A DNA stretch of 64,000 nucleotides, from positions 1-64,000 of the forward strand of contig NZ_FNBA01000004.1 in assembly GCF_900102055.1 (NCBI RefSeq), given 5' to 3'. Within the stretch, counting starts at the first letter, position 1, and every line of letters begins with the position of its first letter. The position numbers and the translations under genes are program-made. The notes under the pieces were generated by a model that saw only the letters and a list, made by a program, of their open reading frames with translations, made no database searches and was not told the DNA's origin. Origin of the DNA: Ulvibacter litoralis (lineage in GTDB: Bacteria; Bacteroidota; Bacteroidia; Flavobacteriales; Flavobacteriaceae). Positions 19,608-28,846 of this stretch are shown one piece after another.

Positions 19608-20783
19608 TTACTCTATTGAAATGATTTTATTGACATCATCTACAGTTAAGAAATAAGCCCCTGTGTCTCCAATAAATTTAAAGTTATTGTCTCCATCTTC
19701 AGAATCGATAAATCGTGCATCTATAGTATAGCCTGCGTCTACGTAGTATGGAAAATTTCTTCCAGAAGCCCAATCTGTCTCCACAGTAAAGAATCTAAAG
19801 TTTGCATCGCCTTCATTAGAGAAGTTTACAAATCCAGAATAGACTCCTTCACCATCACACATTGTTTGAATTGGACTTTCCCATCCCCAACCAGCATCTG
19901 GAACACCTGCACCAACGATCCATAATTGATCAAACTCACAATCACCTAGCGGTTGTGGATCATCCATTGTAATGGTTTTATTGATGTCGTCAATTTGTAA
20001 AAAGTAAAGACCATTTTCTCCTAAAAATTTAAAATTGTTGTCTCCATCTAACGAATCTTCAAATAATGGATCAATAGTATACCCAGCATCTACATAGTAC
20101 GGGTAGTTTCTTCCAGAAGCCCAATCTGTTTCCACCGTAAAAAATCTAAAGTTTGCATCGCCTTCATTGTTGAAGTTAATGTTTCCGGCATACACTCCAT
20201 TTCCGTTACATACTACTTTGTTAGGTGTTTCCCAGCCCCAACCTGCAAATGTTACTGCGGCACCTACTAACCATACTTGGTCTAAGTCACAGTTTATTTC
20301 ATTTACTTGTGTTTCAGCTAAAACAAGTGTTAGTGTTTGTACTTCGGAAAAAACCTCGTTACCGCCATTGGTACCTATAGAAGCACTTAAACGTACAAAT
20401 ACTTGTCCTGTGTTTGGTTGTGGTGTTGTTGGATCAGAATCTAGTCCTAATTCCGCAGCATACCCAAGCATATCACCAATGGTAATTGAAAGTTCATTGC
20501 CTGTTGTTGAGTTTATTAACGAAGGATCAGAAAAATCTGAAGCGTATGATTTCATTAAATTGTAAGACACGTTTGTTTGTTCTCCAAAATCTGCAGATTC
20601 CCACGTAAAACGTTCTCCTAAGTTTCCAGAGGTTGCAGGAGTTAAAATATATTCTGCTGAAAAGTTATTTGTGAAGGCTAATCCTTCTGCTTCTTGTGCT
20701 ACAAACACAACATCGTCTTCTGTTTTACAAGCGTTTAATGCTAAGAAAAGACACGCTATTAAGTATATTGATATTTTTTTCAT
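19608..20783 (-). CDS. SusE/SusF-like outer-membrane starch-binding lipoprotein
   Basis: 391 residues. Lipobox at LNAC (Cys 19). An N-terminal SusE domain (about 30-175, NFSAEYILTP and WESADFGEQTNVSY) is followed by two tandem starch-binding repeats (about 176-285 and 286-391) that are nearly copies of each other: WLVGA/WIVGA, GWGWE, NEGDANFRFFTVETDWASGR and DAGYTID. The aromatic residues of WGWE and the ETDWASG loop are likely sugar-contacting. It follows susD by 16 bases. It binds malto-oligosaccharides at the surface to help SusCD. Confidence 0.88.
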   Translation of the reverse strand: MKKISIYLIACLFLALNACKTEDDVVFVAQEAEGLAFTNNFSAEYILTPATSGNLGERFTWESADFGEQTNVSYNLMKSYASDFSDPSLINSTTGNELSITIGDMLGYAAELGLDSDPTTPQPNTGQVFVRLSASIGTNGGNEVFSEVQTLTLVLAETQVNEINCDLDQVWLVGAAVTFAGWGWETPNKVVCNGNGVYAGNINFNNEGDANFRFFTVETDWASGRNYPYYVDAGYTIDPLFEDSLDGDNNFKFLGENGLYFLQIDDINKTITMDDPQPLGDCEFDQLWIVGAGVPDAGWGWESPIQTMCDGEGVYSGFVNFSNEGDANFRFFTVETDWASGRNFPYYVDAGYTIDARFIDSEDGDNNFKFIGDTGAYFLTVDDVNKIISIE

Positions 20784-20799
20784 GTTCTTATTTTTTTAA

Positions 20800-22395
20800 T
20801 TAATAACCTGGATTTTGTACTAAATTTGGATTTACCCCTAAATCTGTAGCAGGAATAGGCATCAAATCTCTAAATGATTCTGTGGTAGTTCCAAAAGGAA
20901 CGTTTCCTTTCCAAGGCCATACACCTTGGTCTGAGAATTTTCCAAAACGAATTAAATCCGTTCTTCTGTGTGCTTCCCAGTATAACTCACGAGATCTTTC
21001 AGAAAGAATAAAATCTAGTGTCAAATCTGATTGCGAAATATTTCCTGACGTATCTCCATAGGCTCTTAGGCGTAACTCATTAATATAATCTACTGCTGTT
21101 CCAGCATTTCCACCACCATTACGAACAACAGCTTCTGCATACATTAAATAAACATCTGCCAATCGAAACATAGGGAAATCTGTATCTGGATGATCATTAG
21201 GGTCTGAACCAGGGTTTCCATCTACATCTACATTTTTGAATTTTTTCACAGCATATCCTTGGTTAAAAGGAGGGACACTAGTAATTTCTTTACTCTGTCC
21301 GTCGGTATAGAATTGAGACCTTCCATCTGGCGAAACATCTTCTCCAGGGAACTGTTCTACAAAAGTAGATGTTGTTCTAATTCCAGCCCATCCGCCGTTA
21401 ATTCCAAACTCTAAAGGATCCATAGATCCACCTACTGGAGCATGTACTAAAAAGGTCATTCCTCCAAATGATTTAGTATAAACACCATCAAAAGGGATTA
21501 CAAAAATTGTTTCTGTTTGTGCGCCATTTGTATTGTTATCGGCAAGAAACAGATTTTCGTAAGGAATAGGTGCAATGCTATAACCCGCACTAATAATTTT
21601 GTTACAATACGTAATTACAGCATCGTAATGAGCAGTACCTGTGTATACTTCTGAATTAAGGTATAGTTTTGCTAAAAGCGTCCAAACTGCAGCTTGATCT
21701 GCACGGCCATACTGGTTTTGTTTTGCGGTAACAATTGTATTTTCAACAGCTAACAACTCACTTTCTATATAACTGAATAAGTCTGATGAATTGGTCTGTG
21801 GTGGTAAAAAGGCACCAATAGGGTCATTTTCAGTTACAAAGGGTGGGTTTCCAAATAAATCCAAAGCATGCCAGTAGCTTAATGCACGCATAAAGCGAGT
21901 TTCGGCTCTGTAATTTTGAATTTGAGTTCTTAAATCTCCTGTAACGCCTCTACTGTCTAATTTTTCATCAGAGGTTTGTCTTAAAAATTCATTACAAAGT
22001 GCAATTTGGTACATGATACGAGAATATGCTGTACGAATAAATTCGTTTCCAGCGGTCCAGTTTTGTCCGTGTAAATCTTTAATAGTTCCATCATCCCAAC
22101 CAATTAAGGCTTCGTCTGTGGTAAACTCTTGCATCATCCAATACAAACGTAGGTAGTTAGAGAACCCTTCATCAAGACCTTCTAAATCTGGATTTCCAGC
22201 GGGTCCTTCTTGTCCGCTTAAAGAAATTCCTGCATATATTTTCGCTAAAAATTGTTCGTACGAAGCAGGATCATCAAATACTGAAGCAGACGTATTTCTA
22301 TCGTCTTCAGGCGTTAAGTCCAGACTTTTTTCACACGACACAAATAAAGCTGTCAGTGTGAAAAGAATAAAAACTTTTTTTACAGTGTTGTACAT
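20800..22395 (-). CDS. susD: SusD-like starch-binding lipoprotein
   Basis: 531 residues. Signal peptide with lipobox FVSC (Cys 21), then the RagB/SusD architecture: an N-terminal TPR-like helical region and a C-terminal part with FPMFRLADVYLMYAEAVVRNGG, DYINELRLRAYGD and ERSRELYWEAHRRTDLIRFGKF, all family signatures. It ends in LVQNPGY, also typical. It forms the lid of the SusC transporter and hands over malto-oligosaccharides. 15 bases after susC and 16 before the SusE-like gene. Confidence 0.95.
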   Translation of the reverse strand: MYNTVKKVFILFTLTALFVSCEKSLDLTPEDDRNTSASVFDDPASYEQFLAKIYAGISLSGQEGPAGNPDLEGLDEGFSNYLRLYWMMQEFTTDEALIGWDDGTIKDLHGQNWTAGNEFIRTAYSRIMYQIALCNEFLRQTSDEKLDSRGVTGDLRTQIQNYRAETRFMRALSYWHALDLFGNPPFVTENDPIGAFLPPQTNSSDLFSYIESELLAVENTIVTAKQNQYGRADQAAVWTLLAKLYLNSEVYTGTAHYDAVITYCNKIISAGYSIAPIPYENLFLADNNTNGAQTETIFVIPFDGVYTKSFGGMTFLVHAPVGGSMDPLEFGINGGWAGIRTTSTFVEQFPGEDVSPDGRSQFYTDGQSKEITSVPPFNQGYAVKKFKNVDVDGNPGSDPNDHPDTDFPMFRLADVYLMYAEAVVRNGGGNAGTAVDYINELRLRAYGDTSGNISQSDLTLDFILSERSRELYWEAHRRTDLIRFGKFSDQGVWPWKGNVPFGTTTESFRDLMPIPATDLGVNPNLVQNPGY

Positions 22396-22410
22396 AGTTT
22401 ATAATTTTTA

Positions 22411-25320
22411 TTAATAAGTAAAGTTTAATCCAAGTACAAATCCTCTAGGTCTTGGGTAAAAATTGTTGTCAATACCATTAGAGATTTCTGGATCTAACCC
22501 TTCATATTCAGTTAGTGTAAATAGGTTGGTTCCTGTTAAGGTTGTTCGTACTGTAACTTTTTCAAGTGGAATCGTGTATCCAATCGACATATTGTCAAGT
22601 TTCAAGAAATCGGCTCTTCGGATGTAATAATCTGAAAAGTACTGTGCTTCTTCAAAATTGGTATTTACGACATCGGTACTTCCGTTTTGGTAAAAATCTC
22701 CAAGAGTATCAAACATACTAGCGTAGTAACCAGTTCCGGCAGAAGCATTGTTATACACGTAATTTCCTAAACTTCCTCTCAACGTAAACGCAAAATCAAA
22801 GTTTTTGTAGCTTAAGTTAGAAGAGAATCCGTAATACGCATCTGGTGTTGCTTTTTTGTAGGCTTGTTTGTCTTCTTCGGTAATTTGATTGTCACCATTA
22901 ATGTCTACGTAAGCACCTTCAATTGGGTTTCCTGCATCATCATATACTTGTCTGAAAACAAAGAATGTAGAAGGATCGTAGCCAGGACGGTATAATTGAA
23001 TTTTATTTCCAACACCTCCAGAAATATCTCCCTGTGGAATGAAAAAGTCTTCGCTTCCGCTTAAATCAAGTTTTGTAATTTCGAAATCTTGAAGCGTTCC
23101 GTTAAGGTTAATGCTCCAGTTGAAATTTTCAGATCGCGCTAAATCTACATCAATACCTACTTCAATACCTCGACTTCTAGATTCTCCAATATTAGTAGTT
23201 AAAATATCAGATAGGTTAGACCCTGCAGCAACAGGAATACGTGCTAATAAATCCTTTGTTTCTCTGTAATATCCATCAACGCTAATCGCTAATCTATCTT
23301 CAAAAAAACCAAAGTCTAAACCAGCGTTGTATTGCGTAGTTTCTTCCCATTTTAGGTTTTCGTCAAACTCTTCAGGACGTAATGTATTTACAAAAATCCC
23401 GCCAAATTCAACACTTGCAGATGGTTGTCCAGGCGTGTAAACCCCTAGATATCCATAATTAGTATTAATTTCTTGGTTTCCTGTAATTCCGTACCCTCCG
23501 CGTAGCTTCAGTGTAGAAATTGTTTTCGAATTCTTCAAAAAGTCCTCGTTACTAATTTTCCAACCTACAGAAGCTGCTGGGAAATTTCCCCAACGTGCAT
23601 CTGGGCTAAATCGTGACGACCCATCACGTCTGTAACTTGCAGAAATTAAATACTTATCAGAAATATCAAAACTAACTCTTCCGAAGTAAGACTCTAATGA
23701 ATTTCTATTGATATCATTTTTCTCCAAGGTAACATCGCTTCCTTGGGAATTGAATAAATACGATTGAATGTAAAATTCTTGATATTCATGACCTCCAAGG
23801 ATATCATACTTCGTGTTAATGCTTTCAATACTGTTTTTGTAGTTAAGCACTAAGTCTAAATTTGTGTTTCGGTTTAACCCAGAATAGAAGTTTTTAAACT
23901 GTCCATTTTGCTGTGTTGCCGAATTCGCCGAAATAAATTGTTTCCCATCAAGTTCAGAATAATCAATACCTGCATTCGCTATAAATCGTAATTCTGGCAA
24001 AAAGTGAAACTTGTAATCTATATTTAAGTTAGAAATGGTGCGTTTTGTTCTCGATTTGTTATCGTCTTGTTGCAATTGTGCAAAAGGATTTTTAGGTGCT
24101 AAGTTTAGCGGACCACCAGTCTCATCTGTATACTCATAAAACCCTTCGAAATTACCAGCACCATATACAGGTTGTGTAGGATCAAAATTAACAGCATTTC
24201 CAATAGCTCCTTTATTTGCGTAGTAGTTATCTTCAAAACTTCCCTTCGCTGTTGCCACTAATTTTAAGTGATTGTCAAGTAAATCTGCAGTCAAGTTCAA
24301 GTTTAAAGCATTTCTGCGATATAAATCTTTTAACAAAACTCCTTCTTTATTGGTGTTGTTGTAGTTAATACGGTACGTAAAGTTTTTAAAACCTTGTGTC
24401 GCTGTTAAGTTATGAATGGCACCATTCGCAGTTCTGTAAATGTAATCTTGCCAATCTGTATTGCTTCTTCCTAATCTTGAAAGATCTCCGCCACGATCCG
24501 TAACTAGTTGTCTAAATTCTGAAGCATCAAAGACATCTACTTTGTCTGTTATTTGATCTGCTGAAAACTGAAAGCCATAATCAAGAACTAAAGGGGTATT
24601 TTTCTTACCGCTTTTTGTCGTAATAAGAATAACACCATTTGAAGCTCTAGAACCATAAATAGCTGTTGCTGAAGCATCTTTTAAAACGACAAACTCTTCA
24701 ATTTCGTTTGGATTAATAGCGTTTAAAGGATTTCTAACACCTTGTAAGCTTCGTTGATCTAACGGAATTCCATCAAGAATAATTAAAGGACTGTTATTTC
24801 CCGCTAACGAAGAGCCTCCTCTAATTCGTATTTCGGAACCTTCTCCAGGGCCACCACCACTACTAGTAATGCGAACCCCTGCCGATTTTCCAGAAAGTAA
24901 TTGATCGGGTGAAACAATAGCTCCTTGATTAAAGACTTCTGAAGAAACCTTCTGAACAGCTCCCGTTGCATCTTGTTTATTTGTAGAGCCATAACCAATT
25001 AGTAATACTTCTTCAAGTTGAGAAGCGTCCTCTACTAATTGAATATTAATTAAAGTTTGTCCTGAGTATTTTACTTCTTGCGCTGCGAAGCCAACATAGG
25101 TATAGACAATTAGATCATCTGTTTTTACATTGTTGATGGTATATTTTCCATCAAAATCTGATGTCGTACCATTTGTTGTACCTTTTATTACTACATTAAC
25201 ACCTGGAATCGCCATTCCTGTACTATCATCCGTAATGGTTCCTTGTACCTCATTTTGCGAAAAGAGCGCTAAAGGTATGAAAGCGACTACGAATAAAATT
25301 TTTTTGAATAGTTGTCTCAT
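22411..25320 (-). CDS. susC: SusC-like TonB-dependent outer-membrane transporter
   Basis: 969 residues. Signal peptide (MRQLFKKILFVVAFIPLALFS), an N-terminal carboxypeptidase-regulatory-like domain (about 23-105, GTITDDSTGMAIPGVNVVIKG), a plug domain with IRIRGGSSLAGNNSPLIILDGIPLD and DASATAIYGSRASNGVILITTK, and a 22-strand barrel ending FVLGLNFTY with terminal aromatic. It imports starch oligosaccharides across the outer membrane with TonB energy, together with SusD. It is first in the operon, divergent from the LacI-type regulator; a perfect palindromic operator lies 111 bases upstream of its start codon. Confidence 0.96.
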   Translation of the reverse strand: MRQLFKKILFVVAFIPLALFSQNEVQGTITDDSTGMAIPGVNVVIKGTTNGTTSDFDGKYTINNVKTDDLIVYTYVGFAAQEVKYSGQTLINIQLVEDASQLEEVLLIGYGSTNKQDATGAVQKVSSEVFNQGAIVSPDQLLSGKSAGVRITSSGGGPGEGSEIRIRGGSSLAGNNSPLIILDGIPLDQRSLQGVRNPLNAINPNEIEEFVVLKDASATAIYGSRASNGVILITTKSGKKNTPLVLDYGFQFSADQITDKVDVFDASEFRQLVTDRGGDLSRLGRSNTDWQDYIYRTANGAIHNLTATQGFKNFTYRINYNNTNKEGVLLKDLYRRNALNLNLTADLLDNHLKLVATAKGSFEDNYYANKGAIGNAVNFDPTQPVYGAGNFEGFYEYTDETGGPLNLAPKNPFAQLQQDDNKSRTKRTISNLNIDYKFHFLPELRFIANAGIDYSELDGKQFISANSATQQNGQFKNFYSGLNRNTNLDLVLNYKNSIESINTKYDILGGHEYQEFYIQSYLFNSQGSDVTLEKNDINRNSLESYFGRVSFDISDKYLISASYRRDGSSRFSPDARWGNFPAASVGWKISNEDFLKNSKTISTLKLRGGYGITGNQEINTNYGYLGVYTPGQPSASVEFGGIFVNTLRPEEFDENLKWEETTQYNAGLDFGFFEDRLAISVDGYYRETKDLLARIPVAAGSNLSDILTTNIGESRSRGIEVGIDVDLARSENFNWSINLNGTLQDFEITKLDLSGSEDFFIPQGDISGGVGNKIQLYRPGYDPSTFFVFRQVYDDAGNPIEGAYVDINGDNQITEEDKQAYKKATPDAYYGFSSNLSYKNFDFAFTLRGSLGNYVYNNASAGTGYYASMFDTLGDFYQNGSTDVVNTNFEEAQYFSDYYIRRADFLKLDNMSIGYTIPLEKVTVRTTLTGTNLFTLTEYEGLDPEISNGIDNNFYPRPRGFVLGLNFTY

Positions 25321-25354
25321 TTGGTTTAAGTTCTTGATTTACAATGATTTAAAA

Positions 25355-25375
25355 GACTGTATATTTTTACTTCCA
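25355..25375. repeat. copy 1 of a ~20-base motif flanking the LacI gene
   Basis: GACTGTATATTTTTACTTCC plus A; nearly identical (one extra base) to GACTTATATTTTTACTTCCA at 26680-26699. The copies lie on either side of the regulator gene, upstream of susC and of the transporter gene. Function unknown; possible DNA-binding site. Confidence 0.5.
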
Positions 25376-25378
25376 ATT

Positions 25379-25386
25379 CAAATGTA
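25379..25386 (-). promoter_or_regulatory. candidate -7 box for susC operon
   Basis: TACATTTG on the minus strand matches the TAnnTTTG consensus, 58 bases before the susC start codon. No TTG is seen at the usual -33 spacing, which would fit a promoter needing an activator; the palindrome at 25431-25448 lies about 45 bases upstream. Confidence 0.4.
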
Positions 25387-25430
25387 TACGAATTTTAATT
25401 ATATATTAAGAATTTGTTAAATTTGAGGCT

Positions 25431-25448
25431 CACGAAAACGTTTTCGTG
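25431..25448. promoter_or_regulatory. LacI-family operator (perfect 18-base palindrome)
   Basis: CACGAAAACGTTTTCGTG is a perfect inverted repeat with the central CG step typical of LacI/GalR/CcpA operators (core GAAAACGTTTTC). It lies between susC (-) and the LacI-type regulator gene (+), and is the obvious binding site for that regulator. Position upstream of the susC -7 box suggests activation or repression at a distance; the mode cannot be told from sequence. Confidence 0.75.
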
Positions 25449-25583
25449 TTAATAAGTTTTTATTTTTTAACATTTTGGTAGTTCTTATTGGTTTTATTCG
25501 TAATTCAATAATATATTGTAGCTTCAATTATCAATTTCATATCTCAATAAATACTTAACAAATTCAACCCTCCCTATTAACGA

Positions 25584-26627
25584 ATGCAAAAATTAACTTT
25601 AAAAAAAATTGCTAAAGAATTAGATGTGTCCATCTCGACAGTTTCAAAAGCATTACGGGATAGCCACGAAATAAGCAAGGATACAAGAGATAAAATAAAA
25701 GCTTTTGCAAAGCTCTATAATTACAAACCCAATAATATTGCATTAAGCTTAAAAAATAGAAAGACTAAAACCCTAGGTGTAATTATTCCTGAAATAGTGC
25801 ATCACTTTTTTACAACCGTTATAAGTGGGATTGAAAAAGTAGCTAACGAGCGAGGCTACAACGTAATTATAGGTCTTTCCAACGAATCTTTCACCAAAGA
25901 GGTTATCAATATGGAAATGTTGGCAAACGGAAGTATCGATGGTTTCATCCTTTCTGTATCAAAAGAAACACAACTTCTCAAAGATTACCATCACTTAACT
26001 GAAACAATAGACCAAGGAATGCCTATTGTGATGTTTGATAGAGCCATTAAAGAAATAGGATGCGATAAAGTAATTGTCGATGATGTTGAAGGAGCTCGGA
26101 AAGCAGTAAATAAATTAGTTTCGCTAGGCTGTAAAAACATAGGAATTATTACTACAAAAGATTATGTAAGCGTCGGAAAGCTTAGAACCACAGGTTATTT
26201 GACAGCTTTGACTGAAAGTAATTTACCTTTGAATGAAAATTTTATTTTAAAATTGAATGACGAGCTCAATGAAGAAGCACACATGGATTTGTTAGAACAA
26301 GAAATTCAGTTGTTATTAAAAAATAATCCAGAAATTGATGGAATATTTGCGGTAAACGAAATTTATGCATTATCGGCCATGAAGGAAGCTTTAAAACTAG
26401 GAAAATCTATTCCGAAGGATATAAAAGTGATTGGTTTTACAGATGGAGTCTTATCAAAATATGCAACTCCTGGCTTAACTTCAGTGAGTCAACACGGAAA
26501 ACAAATTGGAGAAAAAGCAGCTGATTTATTAATAGACCGGCTTGAAAATGACCATGTTGAGCCTCCTTTTCAAACCGTTGTTATTGAAACAGAATTAATA
26601 GAAAGAGCATCAACTTCAGAAATTTAA
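25584..26627 (+). CDS. LacI-family regulator of starch/maltose genes
   Basis: 347 residues, full length. N-terminal helix-turn-helix and hinge (about 1-60: LKKIAKELDVSISTVSKALRDSHEISKDTRDKI with NNIALSLKNRKTKTLG), followed by the periplasmic-binding-protein-like sugar-sensing domain (SIDGFILS, FAVNEIYALSAMKEALKLG, PGLTSVSQHGKQIGEKAADLLIDR). It lies between the divergent susCDE-amylase operon and the transporter-maltose phosphorylase run, so a role as their shared switch responding to maltose or a related sugar is strongly suggested by context. Confidence 0.92.
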   Translation: MQKLTLKKIAKELDVSISTVSKALRDSHEISKDTRDKIKAFAKLYNYKPNNIALSLKNRKTKTLGVIIPEIVHHFFTTVISGIEKVANERGYNVIIGLSNESFTKEVINMEMLANGSIDGFILSVSKETQLLKDYHHLTETIDQGMPIVMFDRAIKEIGCDKVIVDDVEGARKAVNKLVSLGCKNIGIITTKDYVSVGKLRTTGYLTALTESNLPLNENFILKLNDELNEEAHMDLLEQEIQLLLKNNPEIDGIFAVNEIYALSAMKEALKLGKSIPKDIKVIGFTDGVLSKYATPGLTSVSQHGKQIGEKAADLLIDRLENDHVEPPFQTVVIETELIERASTSEI

Positions 26628-26679
26628 CATTTCACCACTAAAAAAAATACATATATTTACAGCCAGATAACATTTTCAA

Positions 26680-26699
26680 GACTTATATTTTTACTTCCA
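26680..26699. repeat. copy 2 of the ~20-base motif flanking the LacI gene
   Basis: GACTTATATTTTTACTTCCA lies 77 bases before the transporter start codon, same strand as the copy at 25355-25375. See that entry. Confidence 0.5.
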
Positions 26700-26715
26700 C
26701 TTTAAAATAAGTTTT

Positions 26716-26755
26716 GATATGTAGAATGTCACATCTGTGGCACATTCCATATATC
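26716..26755. promoter_or_regulatory. 40-base imperfect inverted repeat upstream of the transporter
   Basis: Two 18-base arms (26716-26733 and 26738-26755) match at 14 of 18 positions around a TCTG centre, with a core TGTCACA...TGGCACA. It ends 21 bases before the transporter ATG. It may be an operator for a dimeric regulator or a 5'-UTR hairpin; it does not resemble the LacI palindrome. Confidence 0.5.
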
Positions 26756-26776
26756 GAAGTAATTTAAACTATCGAT

Positions 26777-28147
26777 ATGCAAAAACCTAAATTAGGCTTT
26801 TGGGAAATCTGGAACATGAGTTTCGGTTTCCTTGGTATTCAGTTCGGATTCGCCTTGCAAGGTGGATTTATGTCCAGAATTTTTCAAACATTAGGTGCGG
26901 CCAAAGATGATATACCATTGCTTTGGATTGCAGCACCGCTTACAGGATTATTAGTACAACCTATTATAGGATACTTAAGCGATAAAACATGGCATCCTCG
27001 TTGGGGACGTCGCAAACCTTACTTCCTTATTGGAGCTATTTTAAGCTCACTGGCGTTGTTATTTGTACCACATTCTCCTGTCTTATGGATGGCTGCTGGA
27101 TTTTTATGGATTTTAGATGCGTCTATAAATATTTCAATGGAACCTTTTCGTGCGCTTGTAGCTGATAATCTTCCAGACTCACAACGCTCTTACGGATTTG
27201 TTGTTCAAACACTTATTATTGGAATAGGTACCTGGATAGCGAGTAATTTACCATGGCTTGTTTCAGAAATAGGCGTTAGCAACGAAGCCGCACAAGGTGT
27301 GGTCCCTATGTCTGTAAAAGTAGCTTTTGGTATCGGAGCCTTTGTATTTATGGCAAGTATTTTATACACCATTTTTACAACTTCAGAATATCCTCCAGAA
27401 GATATGGAAGAATTTGAAAGAGAAAAGAAACAGAAAAATAGGTTCCTTCTAGATATCATAGAAAATATTGGAAATATGCCACTAACCATGAAGAAATTGG
27501 GAGTAATCCAATTTTTTAGCTGGTTTGCTTTTTTTACTATGTGGAGTATGGCAAATCCTGCCTTAACCGAACATGTTTTTCACACCCCAGCACCTATTGA
27601 AGCTAATTACGATTTAAACAATGCAACGCAATTACTACAGTTTAATACCGATAACACAGCCTTTCAAGAAGCTTCAAATAGTGTGGGATCGTATATGGGA
27701 ATTTATGGATTGTCTTCTATGGCATTTGCATTACTTTTAACTTTTTATACCTCCAAAAAACGAATTAATAGAAAGTACATTCACATGGGAGCCCTTATTT
27801 TAGGAGGCTTCGGATTTATATTCATGTACTTTGTTCCAAGCCCTTCTTGGCTCGCGCTAAGTTTCACCTTAATAGGATTTTCTTGGGGAAGTATTCTTTC
27901 CATGCCGTATGCCATGCTTTCTAGTGCGATAGATCCAAAACGAATGGGTGTTTTCATGGGGATATTCAACATGTTTATTGTTATTCCACAAATTATAGCA
28001 GCCCTTGGAGGTGTTAATTTCACCTATAAGTTATTAGGAGAAAACACTATAAATGCAATGATTATTGCAGGAATAAGCTTGTTAATTGCAGGTTTTTGCA
28101 ACTTATTGATTACAAACCCGAATGCTATTAGCTATCAAGAAAAGTAA
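26777..28147 (+). CDS. SLC45-type MFS sugar (maltose) transporter
   Basis: 456 residues with about 12 membrane helices. The opening [23 protein letters not shown] and the first-loop [22 protein letters not shown] are hallmarks of the SLC45/sucrose-maltose group of the major facilitator superfamily; PRWGRRKP is the loop 2-3 signature. C-terminal half carries [13 protein letters not shown] and [15 protein letters not shown]. It should carry maltose or malto-oligosaccharides across the inner membrane. First gene of a run with pgmB and maltose phosphorylase (5- and 37-base gaps), which defines the likely substrate. Confidence 0.9.
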   Translation: MQKPKLGFWEIWNMSFGFLGIQFGFALQGGFMSRIFQTLGAAKDDIPLLWIAAPLTGLLVQPIIGYLSDKTWHPRWGRRKPYFLIGAILSSLALLFVPHSPVLWMAAGFLWILDASINISMEPFRALVADNLPDSQRSYGFVVQTLIIGIGTWIASNLPWLVSEIGVSNEAAQGVVPMSVKVAFGIGAFVFMASILYTIFTTSEYPPEDMEEFEREKKQKNRFLLDIIENIGNMPLTMKKLGVIQFFSWFAFFTMWSMANPALTEHVFHTPAPIEANYDLNNATQLLQFNTDNTAFQEASNSVGSYMGIYGLSSMAFALLLTFYTSKKRINRKYIHMGALILGGFGFIFMYFVPSPSWLALSFTLIGFSWGSILSMPYAMLSSAIDPKRMGVFMGIFNMFIVIPQIIAALGGVNFTYKLLGENTINAMIIAGISLLIAGFCNLLITNPNAISYQEK

Positions 28148-28152
28148 GAAAG

Positions 28153-28809
28153 ATGAACACTAAAGGATTTATTTTCGATTTAGACGGCGTCATTGTAGAT
28201 ACCGCAAAGTATCACTATTTGGCTTGGAAAAATTTAGCTACATCTTTAGAAATTCCTTTTTCTGAAGCTCAAAACGAGCAATTAAAAGGCGTAAGTAGAG
28301 TAGCATCATTACATAAAATACTAACATGGGGTGCAATTTCTCTATCTGAAGAAGCTTTTAATGCTACGATGAACAAAAAAAATGAAGAATACCTCTCGTA
28401 TATTTCTAAAATGACGACGTCTGAAATTTTACCAGATGTAGTCCGTGTATTAGATTTTCTGAAAGAAACCAACCAAAAAATAGCGTTGGGTTCTGCGAGT
28501 AAAAATGCACGTATCATCTTAGATAAAGTTGCTCTCAAAGAATACTTTGAAACCATTGTAGATGGTACAAACGTAACCAAAGCTAAACCCGATCCGGAAG
28601 TGTTTTTAAATGCCGCTGAAGGATTACAGGTGCCTCCAAACCAATGTGTTGTTTTTGAAGATTCTGTTGCTGGTATACAAGCAGCCAATTCAGCAGGAAT
28701 GATAAGTATTGGAATAGGGGATAAAACGGTATTACACGAAGCTGATCATGTATTTCGTGATTTCACAGAAATGCCTTCAGAATTTATAAAAGAATTAATT
28801 AAAAAGTAA
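28153..28809 (+). CDS. pgmB: beta-phosphoglucomutase
   Basis: 218 residues, HAD superfamily. Converts beta-glucose-1-phosphate to glucose-6-phosphate. Catalytic D9 and D11 lie in FDLDGVIVDTAKYHYLAW; the cap contains LKGVSRVASLHKIL, typical of this enzyme; GSASKNA and KAKPDPEVFLNAAEGLQVPPNQCVVFEDSVAGIQAA carry the remaining HAD motifs. Placed directly before maltose phosphorylase, whose product is its substrate. Confidence 0.95.
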   Translation: MNTKGFIFDLDGVIVDTAKYHYLAWKNLATSLEIPFSEAQNEQLKGVSRVASLHKILTWGAISLSEEAFNATMNKKNEEYLSYISKMTTSEILPDVVRVLDFLKETNQKIALGSASKNARIILDKVALKEYFETIVDGTNVTKAKPDPEVFLNAAEGLQVPPNQCVVFEDSVAGIQAANSAGMISIGIGDKTVLHEADHVFRDFTEMPSEFIKELIKK

Positions 28810-28846
28810 GCGTATTCTCTTAAAAAGGAATGTAAAAACAATTACA

